Shown here: piece after piece, positions 1-6,792 of the stretch
How positions within the stretch are numbered: position 1 is the stretch's first letter
Layout: each line of letters begins with the position of its first letter
Assembly: GCA_003452965.1 (NCBI GenBank)
Contig: DMMW01000068.1
Coordinates: 1 to 11,330 of the forward strand
DNA: 11,330 bases
Direction of reading: 5' to 3'
DNA from: Elusimicrobiota bacterium
GTDB taxonomy: Bacteria > Elusimicrobiota > UBA8919
Notes under the pieces: generated by a model
Told to the model about the DNA's origin: nothing
Databases searched by the model: none
Seen by the model: only the letters and a program-made list of their open reading frames with translations
Made by a program: the position numbers and the translations under genes

Positions 1-96
1 GGTATTGCATCTGGTGTATATTTATATTTAATAAAAGCACATAAAGCTAATGAGAAGACAATAAAAGTGTTGAAAAAATTAGCTGTAGTAAAATAA
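1..96 (+). CDS. C-terminal end of a probable exported protein (partial)
   Basis: An open frame enters from the left edge in frame 1 and stops with TAA at 94-96, giving 31 residues; frame 2 stops early. The tail reads as beta-strand-rich, with SGVYLYLIKA near its start and a lysine-rich stretch ending KKLAVVK. That pattern (a small residue-Gly-Val/Ile-Tyr-x-Tyr strand, a charged turn, then KKL-hydrophobic-K at the very C-terminus) is typical of the FlgD-like immunoglobulin fold and of type IX-like C-terminal sorting modules on large secreted proteins. The assignment is by pattern only. It lies 35 bases upstream of ndk, with no obvious terminator in between. The rest of the protein lies outside the window, so function is unknown. 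Confidence 0.6.
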   Translation, partial: GIASGVYLYLIKAHKANEKTIKVLKKLAVVK

Positions 97-131
97 TTTT
101 ATATAAAACTACAAAAAATTAGGAGCGTAAC

Positions 132-593
132 ATGTCTACTGAAAGAACTCTTATTATCATTAAGCCGGACGGAATATGTAAAAGGGTAATCGGAAAAATT
201 ATAGACAGATTTGAAACGGTAAATTTTAAGGTCATCGGATTGAAAATGATCAAACTTACAGATACAATTTATAATGATTTTTATTCTATTCATAAAGGAA
301 AATTCTTTTTTGAACCGTATAGAGAATTTATGACCTCCGCTCCCATTGTTTTATGTGTACTTGAAGGTAAAAACGTAATACAGGAAGTACGTAAAATAAT
401 AGGAAATACGGATTCAAGAAAAGCGGAAATCGGTACATTAAGAAATCTATACGGATTAAATGACAGAAGAAATATTATTCATGCTTCTGATTCCCCGAAT
501 ACGGCAAAATTCGAAATTGATTACTTTTTCAAAGAAAAAGATATGTTAAATTATTGTGACGATGATTGGATGGAGAAGAAAACTAAAATTTGA
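132..593 (+). CDS. ndk: Nucleoside diphosphate kinase
   Basis: Cytosolic enzyme that transfers the gamma phosphate of ATP to other nucleoside diphosphates through a phosphohistidine. At 153 residues it is slightly longer than the usual 135-150. The active-site signature NIIHASDS places the catalytic histidine at 117. Other nucleotide-binding residues fall where the family has them: K11 in KPDG (11-14), Y51, R87, T93, R104 and N114. The stretch after A98 is EIGTLRNLYG instead of the common NPGTIRGDF, a modest divergence. The start is supported by AGGAG at 121-125, six bases before ATG. The last codon and TGA lie inside the terminal inverted repeat of a structured repeat element (589-777). No partner gene is adjacent; it appears to be a single-gene unit. 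Confidence 0.96.
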   Translation: MSTERTLIIIKPDGICKRVIGKIIDRFETVNFKVIGLKMIKLTDTIYNDFYSIHKGKFFFEPYREFMTSAPIVLCVLEGKNVIQEVRKIIGNTDSRKAEIGTLRNLYGLNDRRNIIHASDSPNTAKFEIDYFFKEKDMLNYCDDDWMEKKTKI

Positions 594-777
594 AAAATCA
601 TTTTTTCACTAGACGCAGTATTTTCAACCCGACATGTCGGGTTGAACGGTTCATAAAACTTAAAATTTCAAAACTCACTCGCCCGATATTCATCGGGACT
701 CGTTCGGACAATTGAAATTTTTTAACAGTTTTTTATCACCTAAATATTGCTATATCGTTCAAAACTGATTTTTCAAA
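589..777. repeat. Structured intergenic repeat, family 1, copy 1
   Basis: A 189-base element with perfect 12-base terminal inverted repeats, TTTGAAAAATCA at 589-600 and TGATTTTTCAAA at 766-777. Inside are further paired arms: GCAGTATTT (615-623) with AAATATTGC (742-750, one G-T pair); AAAATTTCAA (662-671) with TTGAAATTTT (712-721); and a 6-base-pair hairpin CCCGAT/ATCGGG with a 4-base loop (682-697). A perfect 24-base palindrome with half-site TTCAACCCGACA lies at 623-646 and is absent from copy 2. The segments CACTAGACG, TCATAAA and CTATATCGTTC are shared with copy 2 at 5554-5714 but unpaired. It fills most of the ndk-ackA gap; the ackA Shine-Dalgarno lies beyond it. It carries no open frame, so it is either a non-autonomous mobile element or a structured RNA. 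Confidence 0.8.
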
Positions 778-825
778 TTTTAGCAATGAATTTGTGTTGG
801 GTAAAGAGAATTTAAAGGCAGAGAA

Positions 826-2037
826 ATGAAAATATTAGTTATAAACAGCGGTTCGTCTTCAGTAAAATATGAGTTGTTTGACATGGATACTGGAACAGGC
901 CTGGCTGAAGGACAAATTGAAGCAATAGGTACAGATACTACCTTCCTTGCACATATTCAAGGTAAAAAAAAAATTAAAATACCGATAGTTGCAAAAGATC
1001 ATACAACAGCAATTAATGAAGTGCTTGCGGTATTGACAACTTCCGAGAGCAGTATAATTAATAATAAAGATGAAATTTCGGCAGTAGGACACAGGATAGT
1101 ACACGGTGGCGAGTTCTTCACTGAACCGGTAATTGTGAACGACGAAGTCAAAAGAAACTTGGAAAACTGTTATGATATAGCACCTCTTCATACAACACAT
1201 CATGTAAAAGGAATTTTAGCAATTGAAAAACTTCTGCCGAAAGCACCTCAGGTCCTTGTGTTTGATACCGCATTTCATAAAACAATACCCGAATACGCCT
1301 TTTTATATGCCTTACCATATAAATATTATCAAAGATTTGGAATAAGGAAATATGGTTTTCACGGAATATCAAATCAATATATATCCGAACGGTTGTCTCA
1401 AATTGTTAATATTCCATTAGAAAAACTGAAGATAATAAATTGCCATTTAGGGAATGGTTCCAGTATTACGGCTGTTAATTATGGAAAAGCAGTTGACACA
1501 TCAATGGGATTCACACCTCTTGAGGGTCTGATAATGGGCACAAGATGTGGTGATATAGATCCTTCCATTCCGATGCATCTAATGGCAAGAGAATCCTTAA
1601 AACCAAGCGATATACAGGCGATTTTAAATAATCAAAGCGGTGTTTTAGGAATTACCGGCATAAGTTCGGATATGCGTTCTATCATAAAAAAAAGTGAGGA
1701 GGGAGATGGAAGAGCAAAACTTGCAATCAACATGTTTTGTTACAGAGCAAAGAAATACATATCTTCATATATAGGAGTTTTAAACGGTTGCGATTATATC
1801 ATATTTTCAGCGGGTATCGGCGAACGCTCGCCATTAATAAGAAAAAAGATATTATCGGAACTTGATAGTTTCGGTATAATACTTGATGACGATAAAAATT
1901 CAGGTTGTATAAGCTGTGAAGGGGAAATATCCAGCGAAAAATCAAAAATAAAAATCTTTGTGATTCCAACAAACGAAGCTATAGTGATAGCAAAACAAAC
2001 AAAAAAACTTATTGACAGTTCTATAAAAAATATGTAA
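826..2037 (+). CDS. ackA: Acetate kinase
   Basis: Converts acetyl phosphate and ADP to acetate and ATP, the substrate-level phosphorylation step of acetate fermentation, usually paired with phosphotransacetylase (not in this window). At 403 residues it is full length. The two family signatures are present: VINSGSSSVK (5-14) and the YGFHGIS block (176-182). Residues matching the known active site are N7, R90, H122, D147, H179, R240 and E384, and FSAGIGERS (327-335) supports the ASKHA nucleotide fold. AAAGG at 814-818, seven bases before ATG, supports the start. In many bacteria ackA sits directly before a DUF177 gene, rpmF and plsX. Here that order is kept except that DUF177 is missing and a 352-base repeat-filled spacer takes its place. 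Confidence 0.98.
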   Translation: MKILVINSGSSSVKYELFDMDTGTGLAEGQIEAIGTDTTFLAHIQGKKKIKIPIVAKDHTTAINEVLAVLTTSESSIINNKDEISAVGHRIVHGGEFFTEPVIVNDEVKRNLENCYDIAPLHTTHHVKGILAIEKLLPKAPQVLVFDTAFHKTIPEYAFLYALPYKYYQRFGIRKYGFHGISNQYISERLSQIVNIPLEKLKIINCHLGNGSSITAVNYGKAVDTSMGFTPLEGLIMGTRCGDIDPSIPMHLMARESLKPSDIQAILNNQSGVLGITGISSDMRSIIKKSEEGDGRAKLAINMFCYRAKKYISSYIGVLNGCDYIIFSAGIGERSPLIRKKILSELDSFGIILDDDKNSGCISCEGEISSEKSKIKIFVIPTNEAIVIAKQTKKLIDSSIKNM

Positions 2038-2192
2038 AATTTAGTTTTTATATCATTGTAATATCCGCCTGCGTTCAACTGTTAACTGGCAGATAACGGA
2101 AACTATAGCGAGATACGGTGCATAGTACTGGCAAGACCGTTCCGGTTGGTACGGTCTCCCCGCCACGGCGGGCAGCCGTGAATAAGGACTTT

Positions 2193-2264
2193 TGACTCCT
2201 TGCATAAACATCCGAAAATTTTTCAGCTATCGCATCAAAATTTTCCGGATATGCTTCGGAGTTA
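2193..2264. repeat. Structured intergenic repeat, family 2, copy A
   Basis: Outer arm TGACTCC (2193-2199) pairs with GGAGTTA (2258-2264, one G-T pair). Inner arm ATCCGAAAATTTT (2210-2222) pairs with AAAATTTTCCGGAT (2237-2250) with a single bulged base. Between the two helices lie TTGCATAAAC on the left and ATGCTTC on the right. Copy B at 9055-9116 keeps the unpaired left segment TTGCATAAACAT and the right segment ATATGCWTCGG but has different arm sequences that still pair. In both copies a strong separate hairpin follows at once. Function unknown. Confidence 0.7.
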
Positions 2265-2268
2265 TATA

Positions 2269-2309
2269 TAATTATTTTGGAGTTTCCAACTGGAAACACA
2301 AAATAATTA
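2269..2309. repeat. Two-part hairpin after family 2 copy A
   Basis: Outer arm TAATTATTTTG (2269-2279) pairs perfectly with CAAAATAATTA (2299-2309). Inside it, GTTTCC (2282-2287) pairs with GGAAAC (2292-2297) around the loop AACT. No T-tract follows, so it is not a standard intrinsic terminator. Confidence 0.7.
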
Positions 2310-2322
2310 GTTCGGTCCAGTA

Positions 2323-2362
2323 GGTCTCCGCCCCGAAGGGGCGAGACCTCGCCCAAAGGGCG
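2323..2362. repeat. Tandem GC-rich hairpins upstream of rpmF
   Basis: The first hairpin pairs GGTCTC (2323-2328) with GAGACC (2343-2348) and GCCCC (2330-2334) with GGGGC (2338-2342), with one bulged C and a GAA loop. The second pairs CGCCC (2350-2354) with GGGCG (2358-2362) around AAA. The left arm of the second, taken as TCGCCC, can instead pair with GGGCGA at 2362-2367. The rpmF ribosome site starts at 2379. No T-tract follows either hairpin. Confidence 0.65.
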
Positions 2363-2389
2363 GGCGAATTCCGTGTATAAGGAGAAAAT

Positions 2390-2596
2390 ATGGCTAACCC
2401 AAAAAGAAGGCATTCTACATCAAGACAGAACAAAAGAAGGGCGAACTGGAAACTTGAGCCTGTAAATATAAGTGTATGTCCTCAATGCAAGTCACCCAAA
2501 CTACCTCATGACGTATGTCTGAAATGCGGTTTTTACAACAATGTTTCAGTAATAAGCATCAAAGAAAAAAAACCTGAGGAACAGAAAGGTCAATAA
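2390..2596 (+). CDS. rpmF: 50S ribosomal protein L32
   Basis: Small structural protein of the large ribosomal subunit. At 68 residues it has a normal length. The N-terminus MANPKRRHSTSRQNKRRANW is the conserved, highly basic L32 start (the initiator Met is normally removed). A zinc-ribbon follows with paired cysteines C30-x2-C33 and C43-x2-C46, so this is the four-cysteine zinc-binding form. The C-terminus is a short Lys/Glu-rich tail. AAGGAG at 2379-2384, five bases before ATG, supports the start. It leads the lipid block: the plsX start is only three bases after its stop, the arrangement seen in very many bacteria, which ties ribosome and membrane synthesis into one transcript. The usual upstream DUF177 gene is absent here. 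Confidence 0.97.
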   Translation: MANPKRRHSTSRQNKRRANWKLEPVNISVCPQCKSPKLPHDVCLKCGFYNNVSVISIKEKKPEEQKGQ

Positions 2597-2599
2597 AAA

Positions 2600-3631
2600 A
2601 TGAAAATTGCTGTTGATGCTATGGGCGGAGACAACTCCCCAACAGTTGTAATTGCCGGTGCGGTTGAAGCTGCAAAATCCTTTAAGGAAGAAATTATTCT
2701 TGTCGGCAATGAGTCTGATATTAGGGCAGAACTGAATAAATTCAAAAATGTACAGAACCTGCCGATACAAATTGCTCATTCGGAAGAAGTAATAGCAATG
2801 GATGAATCCCCGGTAGATGCGTTTAGAAAAAAACCGAATTCATCTATAGTTAAAGGGATTAAACTTGTTGCTGATGGAAAGGCAAGTGGATTTTTTTCTG
2901 CTGGAAATTCGGGAGCTATAAATGCAGCAGCTCTTATGACATTGAAAAGACTGGAAGGCGTCTCCAGACCCGGCATTGCAATAGCTTTTCCGACCTTAAA
3001 AAAACCCTGTGTAATAATAGATGTCGGGGCAAATGTCGATTCAAAACCCAGGAATCTGATGCAATTTGCAATAATGGGTTCAGTATATTCAACCGATATA
3101 TTAAAAATTGAAAATCCAAAGGTAGGGCTTCTATCTATAGGAGAAGAATCTTCAAAAGGTAATGAGCTTACAATAGAAACGCATAAACTACTGGTAAAAT
3201 CAGGACTTAATTTTATAGGAAATATTGAAGGTCGGGATATAGGCAAAGGTGATGTTGATGTTATTGTTTGTGACGGTTTTGTTGGCAATGTAGTGCTAAA
3301 ATTAAGCGAGGGAATAGCGGATTATTTAATCCAACTTATAAAAGAAGAAATGAAAAAAAGCCCTATACTTCTAATGACTGCTGCGTTAATTTTAAAAGGT
3401 GTTTTTAAAGATATTAAAAAGAAAATAGATTATGATGAATACGGTGGTGCACCCCTTTTGGGTGTAAACGGTATCTGCATAATCGGTCATGGTTCTTCAA
3501 ATGCGAAAGCAATAAAAAACGGAATACGGGTTTGTATTGAGTCAGTAAAAAATAACATAATTCAACATTTAGTTACCGATATATTAAAAGTAAGCCACCT
3601 GACCCATGGAGATAATGAAAATGGGAATTGA
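2600..3631 (+). CDS. plsX: Phosphate acyltransferase PlsX
   Basis: Converts acyl-ACP and inorganic phosphate to acyl phosphate, the donor PlsY uses to start phospholipid synthesis; it acts at the inner face of the membrane. At 343 residues it has the family length. Conserved blocks are VDAMGGDNSP (5-14), SAGNSGA (100-106), DVGANVDSKP (141-150), IEGRDI (209-214) and YGGAPLLGVNG (281-291), followed by GHGSSNAKA (297-305). The start follows the rpmF stop by three bases, with AAAGG at 2585-2589 inside the end of rpmF, so the two are probably translationally coupled. Its 3' end overlaps the start of fabH by 11 bases. The last residues are Asn/Glu-rich and low in complexity, which probably reflects the overlap. 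Confidence 0.97.
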   Translation: MKIAVDAMGGDNSPTVVIAGAVEAAKSFKEEIILVGNESDIRAELNKFKNVQNLPIQIAHSEEVIAMDESPVDAFRKKPNSSIVKGIKLVADGKASGFFSAGNSGAINAAALMTLKRLEGVSRPGIAIAFPTLKKPCVIIDVGANVDSKPRNLMQFAIMGSVYSTDILKIENPKVGLLSIGEESSKGNELTIETHKLLVKSGLNFIGNIEGRDIGKGDVDVIVCDGFVGNVVLKLSEGIADYLIQLIKEEMKKSPILLMTAALILKGVFKDIKKKIDYDEYGGAPLLGVNGICIIGHGSSNAKAIKNGIRVCIESVKNNIIQHLVTDILKVSHLTHGDNENGN

Positions 3632-4598
3632 AATAATCGGAATCGGTTCATATTTACCTGAAAAAATACTTACAAATATCGATTTGGAAAAACTTGTAGA
3701 AACATCCGATGAATGGATAACTACAAGAACAGGTATAAAGGAAAGAAGGATAGCCAGTGAATCGGAAGCAACATCGGATTTAGCAATAAAAGCAGCTGAA
3801 AGAGCCATTTCAAATGCTAAAATATCACCTGAAGAAATAGATGCTATTATTGTTGCAACTATTACTCCGGATATGGCTTTTCCATCAACAGCTTGTTTTG
3901 TACAAAAAGGCTTAAAGGCAGTAAATTCCGCTGCTTTTGATATCAGCGCTGCGTGTTCTGGTTTTATTTATGGATTAACCATAGGCAAAGATTTGATTAA
4001 ATCCGGCACTTTTAATACTGTCCTTGTAATAGGTGGCGAAACATTGTCAAAAATAACAGATTGGCACGATAGAAACACTTGTGTGCTTCTCGGAGATGCC
4101 GCCGGTGCAGTAATACTCAGAAAAACAAATTCTTCAAGCGATATATTATCATCCTATTTAGGTGCTAATGGAAATTATTCGGACCTTCTGCTTATGCCGG
4201 GTGGCGGTTCACGTAATCCCACTACACATAAAACAGTAGACGAACAGTTACATTATCTCAAAATGGAAGGAAATAAACTTTTCAAAATAGCGGTAAAAGC
4301 AATGGCGGATTCTGCACAAAAAGCTATAGCATTGGCCGGAATAACCTGTAATGACGTAAATCTGATTATCCCGCACCAAGCAAATATCAGAATTGTAGAA
4401 GCCGTTGCGAAACTACTTAATGTATCTATGGACAAAGTATTTTTGAACATTCATAAATACGGTAATACATCTGCGGCAACAACACCGGTTGCTCTTGAAG
4501 AAGCAATCCGAGAAGGTAAAGTAAAAAAAGGTGATATAGTAACATTAGTTGCGTTTGGCGGCGGTTTGACATGGGGAGCAGTAGTTATTAGATTATAA
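3621..4598 (+). CDS. fabH: Beta-ketoacyl-ACP synthase III
   Basis: Condenses acetyl-CoA (or another short acyl-CoA primer) with malonyl-ACP to start type II fatty acid synthesis. The Cys-His-Asn triad is complete: C112 in ISAACSGF, H252 in IIPHQAN and N282 in KYGNTSAA. The thiolase-fold C-terminus carries GDIVTLVAFGGGLTWGA. In-frame ATGs exist at 3606, 3615 and 3621. I chose 3621 because GGAG at 3608-3611 lies nine bases before it, because MGIEIIGIGSYLPE then matches the canonical FabH N-terminus, and because the active cysteine then falls at 112, as in E. coli. With this start the protein has 325 residues and overlaps plsX by 11 bases. fabD follows 16 bases after the stop. Confidence 0.96.
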   Translation: MGIEIIGIGSYLPEKILTNIDLEKLVETSDEWITTRTGIKERRIASESEATSDLAIKAAERAISNAKISPEEIDAIIVATITPDMAFPSTACFVQKGLKAVNSAAFDISAACSGFIYGLTIGKDLIKSGTFNTVLVIGGETLSKITDWHDRNTCVLLGDAAGAVILRKTNSSSDILSSYLGANGNYSDLLLMPGGGSRNPTTHKTVDEQLHYLKMEGNKLFKIAVKAMADSAQKAIALAGITCNDVNLIIPHQANIRIVEAVAKLLNVSMDKVFLNIHKYGNTSAATTPVALEEAIREGKVKKGDIVTLVAFGGGLTWGAVVIRL

Positions 4599-4614
4599 AT
4601 ATTTTTTGATTAAT

Positions 4615-5556
4615 ATGAATAAGTTAGCGTTGGTTTTTCCGGGACAGGCATCCCAATACGTAGGTATGGGAAAAGAGCTTTATTATAAATATCCTGAAGC
4701 CAAAGATATTTTTGAAAAAGCGAATCGTCTGCTCGGATATGACATAAAAAAAATAGTTTTTGAAGGACCTATTAACGTTTTAACACAAACAGAATATACT
4801 CAACCTGCGGTTTTTATAGTTTCGCTTATAAGTTTTAAAGTATTTAATTCAAAATTTAATATTCAAAACTATTATTGTTTTGCAGCGGGGCATTCCTTGG
4901 GAGAGTATTCGGCATTGGTTGCTTCCGAAACATTGACAATCGAGGAAGGTCTGAATCTTGTAAACAAACGGGCAGAATTTATAAAGGATGCCTGTGCGAA
5001 AACAAAAGGAACAATGCTTGCGATTCTCGGAGCGGAAAAAAGTATTGTTGAAGAAATCTGTGCGGAAGCTGGAAAAATCGGTGTTTGTGAAGCAGTAAAT
5101 TTTAATGCACCGGGACAGATAGTAATATCCGGCGAAATTGCCGCAATTGAAAAAGCTAAAGAAATTGCAAAATCAAAAAAAGTTAAAACAATTCCTCTCG
5201 CAGTGTCGGGAGCATTTCATTCTTCATTAATGAAAGAGGCGCAGAATAATATGAAGGAAGAAATAAAAAAATATAATTTTAAAACGCCGAAATTTTCAAT
5301 AATTACAAACTGTGATGCGAAAATTACTACGGATCCGAAGCAGATTTCAGAAAAACTTATAGAACAGGTTGCTTCGCCGGTTCTATGGATTGATTCCATA
5401 AATAAAATGATTACTGAAGGTTGTGAAACATTTATTGAATTTGGACCAAAAAATGTAGTATCAGGTATGATTAAGAAAATATCATCTAAAGTTATAACTT
5501 ATAACATAGAAAATGAGATAACATTAAATCAAACGGTACTGTCAAAAAAATTATGA
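4615..5556 (+). CDS. fabD: Malonyl-CoA:ACP transacylase
   Basis: Moves malonyl from CoA to the ACP phosphopantetheine arm, supplying the extender unit to FabH and FabF. From ATG 4615 it has 313 residues, the family norm. FPGQAS (8-13) supplies the oxyanion glutamine Q11, GHSLGEYSA the nucleophile S94, R119 the malonate-binding arginine, and SGAFHSSLM the catalytic H202. EQVASPVLW near residue 260 is the conserved C-terminal block. A TTG at 4606 would add three residues (MIN), but ATG 4615 gives the standard MNKLALVFPGQ start. Neither has a recognisable Shine-Dalgarno; the 16-base gap after fabH is almost pure A/T, so translation probably relies on coupling or an unstructured leader. The TGA stop is the first codon of the family 1 repeat copy 2. 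Confidence 0.96.
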   Translation: MNKLALVFPGQASQYVGMGKELYYKYPEAKDIFEKANRLLGYDIKKIVFEGPINVLTQTEYTQPAVFIVSLISFKVFNSKFNIQNYYCFAAGHSLGEYSALVASETLTIEEGLNLVNKRAEFIKDACAKTKGTMLAILGAEKSIVEEICAEAGKIGVCEAVNFNAPGQIVISGEIAAIEKAKEIAKSKKVKTIPLAVSGAFHSSLMKEAQNNMKEEIKKYNFKTPKFSIITNCDAKITTDPKQISEKLIEQVASPVLWIDSINKMITEGCETFIEFGPKNVVSGMIKKISSKVITYNIENEITLNQTVLSKKL

Positions 5557-5714
5557 AAAATCATGGTTTTTCACTAGACGATGTTTTCTTGACGCCTCAT
5601 AAATCTAAAATTGGTAAACTCCTCGGTCGCCTATGGCGACCGCGTCAAACATACCAATTTCTTAACGATTTATTCGGCTAAAAACATCTATATCGTTCAA
5701 AACCAGATTTTTCA
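5554..5714. repeat. Structured intergenic repeat, family 1, copy 2
   Basis: A 161-base relative of 589-777. Outer arm TGAAAAATC(A)TGGTTTT at the left pairs with AAAACCAGATTTTTCA at the right (ending 5714), with one bulged A. GATGTTTT (5580-5587) pairs perfectly with AAAACATC (5681-5688). AAATTGGTA (5608-5616) pairs with TACCAATTT (5652-5660). The central hairpin CGGTCGCC/GGCGACCG (5624-5642) has the loop TAT. Each arm differs in sequence from copy 1 yet still pairs, while CACTAGACG, TCATAAA, AAACTC and CTATATCGTTC are retained. The element starts at the fabD stop codon and ends 51 bases before fabG. Confidence 0.8.
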
Positions 5715-5765
5715 ATAATATGCCAGTTTTTGACAGAACGAATTAAACGCTGGGGGTATTGAATA

Positions 5766-6518
5766 ATGTGTGAACAAAAACTTAAAGACAAAGTTGCATT
5801 AATAACAGGCGGTGCGCAGGGAATCGGTAGGGCAATAGCGGATAAACTTGCTAATGAAGGTGCAAAAATAGTAATTGTAGATGTTATGGAAGACGCTGCG
5901 AAAAAAACTGCCGAAGAAATATCAAAAGAAAAAAATGTGGAATCACTGTCACTTAAAATTGATGTTTCCTCATCACAGGAAACAGATGAAATGGTTAAAA
6001 AAACAGTTGAAAAATTCGGAAAAATAGATATAATTATCAACAATGCCGGTATTACCCGAGATAACCTTTTAGTTAGAATGTCAGACGAAGAATGGGACAA
6101 AGTTATTGCAATAAACCTAAAAGGTGTTTTTAATTGTTCAAAAGCGGCTGCGAAAGTAATGATGAAACAACGTTCGGGAAAAATTGTAAACATAGCATCG
6201 GTTGTAGGTTTGATGGGCAATGCAGGGCAGGTTAATTATTCAGCATCAAAAGGAGGAGTAATAGCATTAACAAAAACGTTGGCACGTGAATTGGCATCAA
6301 GAAATATTAACGTAAACGCAGTCGCACCCGGATTTATTAAAACAGCAATGACCGACAAATTATCCGAAGAAGCAAAGAAAAAACTTACTGATATAATTCC
6401 TCTTAATCGATTAGGTGAAGCAAGCGACGTAGCCAATGCAGTCAAATTTTTATGTACCGAAGAATCATCATATATAACAGGTGAGATAATTTCGATAAAC
6501 GGCGGAATGTACATGTAA
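5766..6518 (+). CDS. fabG: 3-oxoacyl-ACP reductase
   Basis: NADPH-dependent reduction of 3-ketoacyl-ACP to 3-hydroxyacyl-ACP, the first reductive step of each elongation cycle. It is a 250-residue short-chain dehydrogenase with the complete plan: TGGAQGIG (14-21) for the cofactor, D66-V67, NNAG (92-95), and the tetrad N117, S145, Y158 and K162 (NYSASKGG). The C-terminal SYITGEIISINGGMYM is the standard FabG tetramer interface and ending. ATG 5766 is preceded by GGGGG at 5752-5756, nine bases away, an odd ribosome site that can still pair with the anti-SD through G-U pairs. A 209-base spacer with the family 1 repeat separates it from fabD, so it may have its own promoter, though none is clear. 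Confidence 0.97.
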   Translation: MCEQKLKDKVALITGGAQGIGRAIADKLANEGAKIVIVDVMEDAAKKTAEEISKEKNVESLSLKIDVSSSQETDEMVKKTVEKFGKIDIIINNAGITRDNLLVRMSDEEWDKVIAINLKGVFNCSKAAAKVMMKQRSGKIVNIASVVGLMGNAGQVNYSASKGGVIALTKTLARELASRNINVNAVAPGFIKTAMTDKLSEEAKKKLTDIIPLNRLGEASDVANAVKFLCTEESSYITGEIISINGGMYM

Positions 6519-6560
6519 AAGATGAAAAGTAAGGAATAAAAAAGATAGTAATTAGTGTGT

Positions 6561-6655
6561 GTAATTAGTAATTAGGAATAAATTTTTCGCCTCAGTGTAA
6601 ATTAAATACTGGTTTCTAATTACTAAATACTTAAATTTTGAGCGTTAGCGAAAAA
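6561..6655. repeat. Composite inverted repeat, family 3, unit A
   Basis: The left arm (6561-6590) starts GTAATTAGTAATTAGG and ends AAATTTTTCGC. The right arm (6616-6655) starts CTAATTACTAAATAC and ends GAGCGTTAGCGAAAAA. AATTAGTAATTAG pairs with CTAATTACTAAAT at 12 of 13 positions, and TTTTTCGC pairs with GCGAAAAA. The two pairings are interleaved, so they are alternatives or a pseudoknot. The left arm matches unit B at 27 of 30 positions and the right arm at 39 of 40. Confidence 0.75.
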
Positions 6656-6679
6656 GAAAACATCTTGTAATTAGGAAGA

Positions 6680-6792
6680 GTAGTTAGTAGTTAGGGATAA
6701 ATTTTTCGCAAGTATCAATAAATTAATACCTAGCACTAAATACAAATTACTAATTACTAAATACTAAAATTTTGAGCGTTAGCGAAAAATTT
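6680..6792. repeat. Composite inverted repeat, family 3, unit B
   Basis: The left arm is 6680-6709 and the right arm 6750-6792. AAATTTTTCGC (6699-6709) pairs perfectly with GCGAAAAATTT (6782-6792). All three differences from unit A in the left arm are A to G; the two within the arm that pairs with CTAATTACTAAAT remain G-U compatible in a + strand transcript. The middle, between the arms, is unrelated in length and sequence to unit A. The right arm ends three bases before the acpP ribosome site. Confidence 0.75.

Larger units (their letters stand above)
2038..2389. other. 352-base hairpin-rich spacer between ackA and rpmF
   Basis: No credible gene on either strand. In order it holds: a hairpin AGACCGT/ACGGTCT with a 10-base loop (2134-2157); overlapping GC-rich hairpins at 2159-2180; the family 2 repeat (2193-2264); an AT-rich hairpin (2269-2309); and two GC-rich hairpins (2323-2362). 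The strings GGTCTCCCCGCC (2153-2164) and GGTCTCCGCCCC (2323-2334) suggest that the flanking hairpins are diverged copies of one sequence around the family 2 copy. GC content of the hairpin blocks is much higher than that of neighbouring genes. If transcription of rpmF starts in or before this stretch, it forms a long structured leader. Confidence 0.7.

Noticed and set aside
70..107. Promoter TTGAAA ... TATAAA upstream of ndk
   Set aside because: The spacing between the two boxes is 26 bases, too long for a sigma70 promoter, and similar A/T strings are common here.
2066..2110. Integron attC-like site around GTTAACTGGCAGATAAC
   Set aside because: The core does not fit the GTTRRRY/RYYYAAC consensus and there is no neighbouring cassette or integrase.
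2075..2413. 112-residue open frame on the - strand in the ackA-rpmF spacer
   Set aside because: It crosses the hairpin repeats and the rpmF start, shows no family motif, and its openness follows from GC-rich repeat content.
2776..3288. 170-residue open frame on the - strand
   Set aside because: It is fully antisense to plsX, whose frame carries all family motifs; the antisense product has no recognisable motif and is Ser/Pro/Ile-rich, as expected for a shadow frame.
5678..6220. 180-residue open frame on the - strand
   Set aside because: Antisense to fabG and running into the family 1 repeat; no motif, low-complexity composition.
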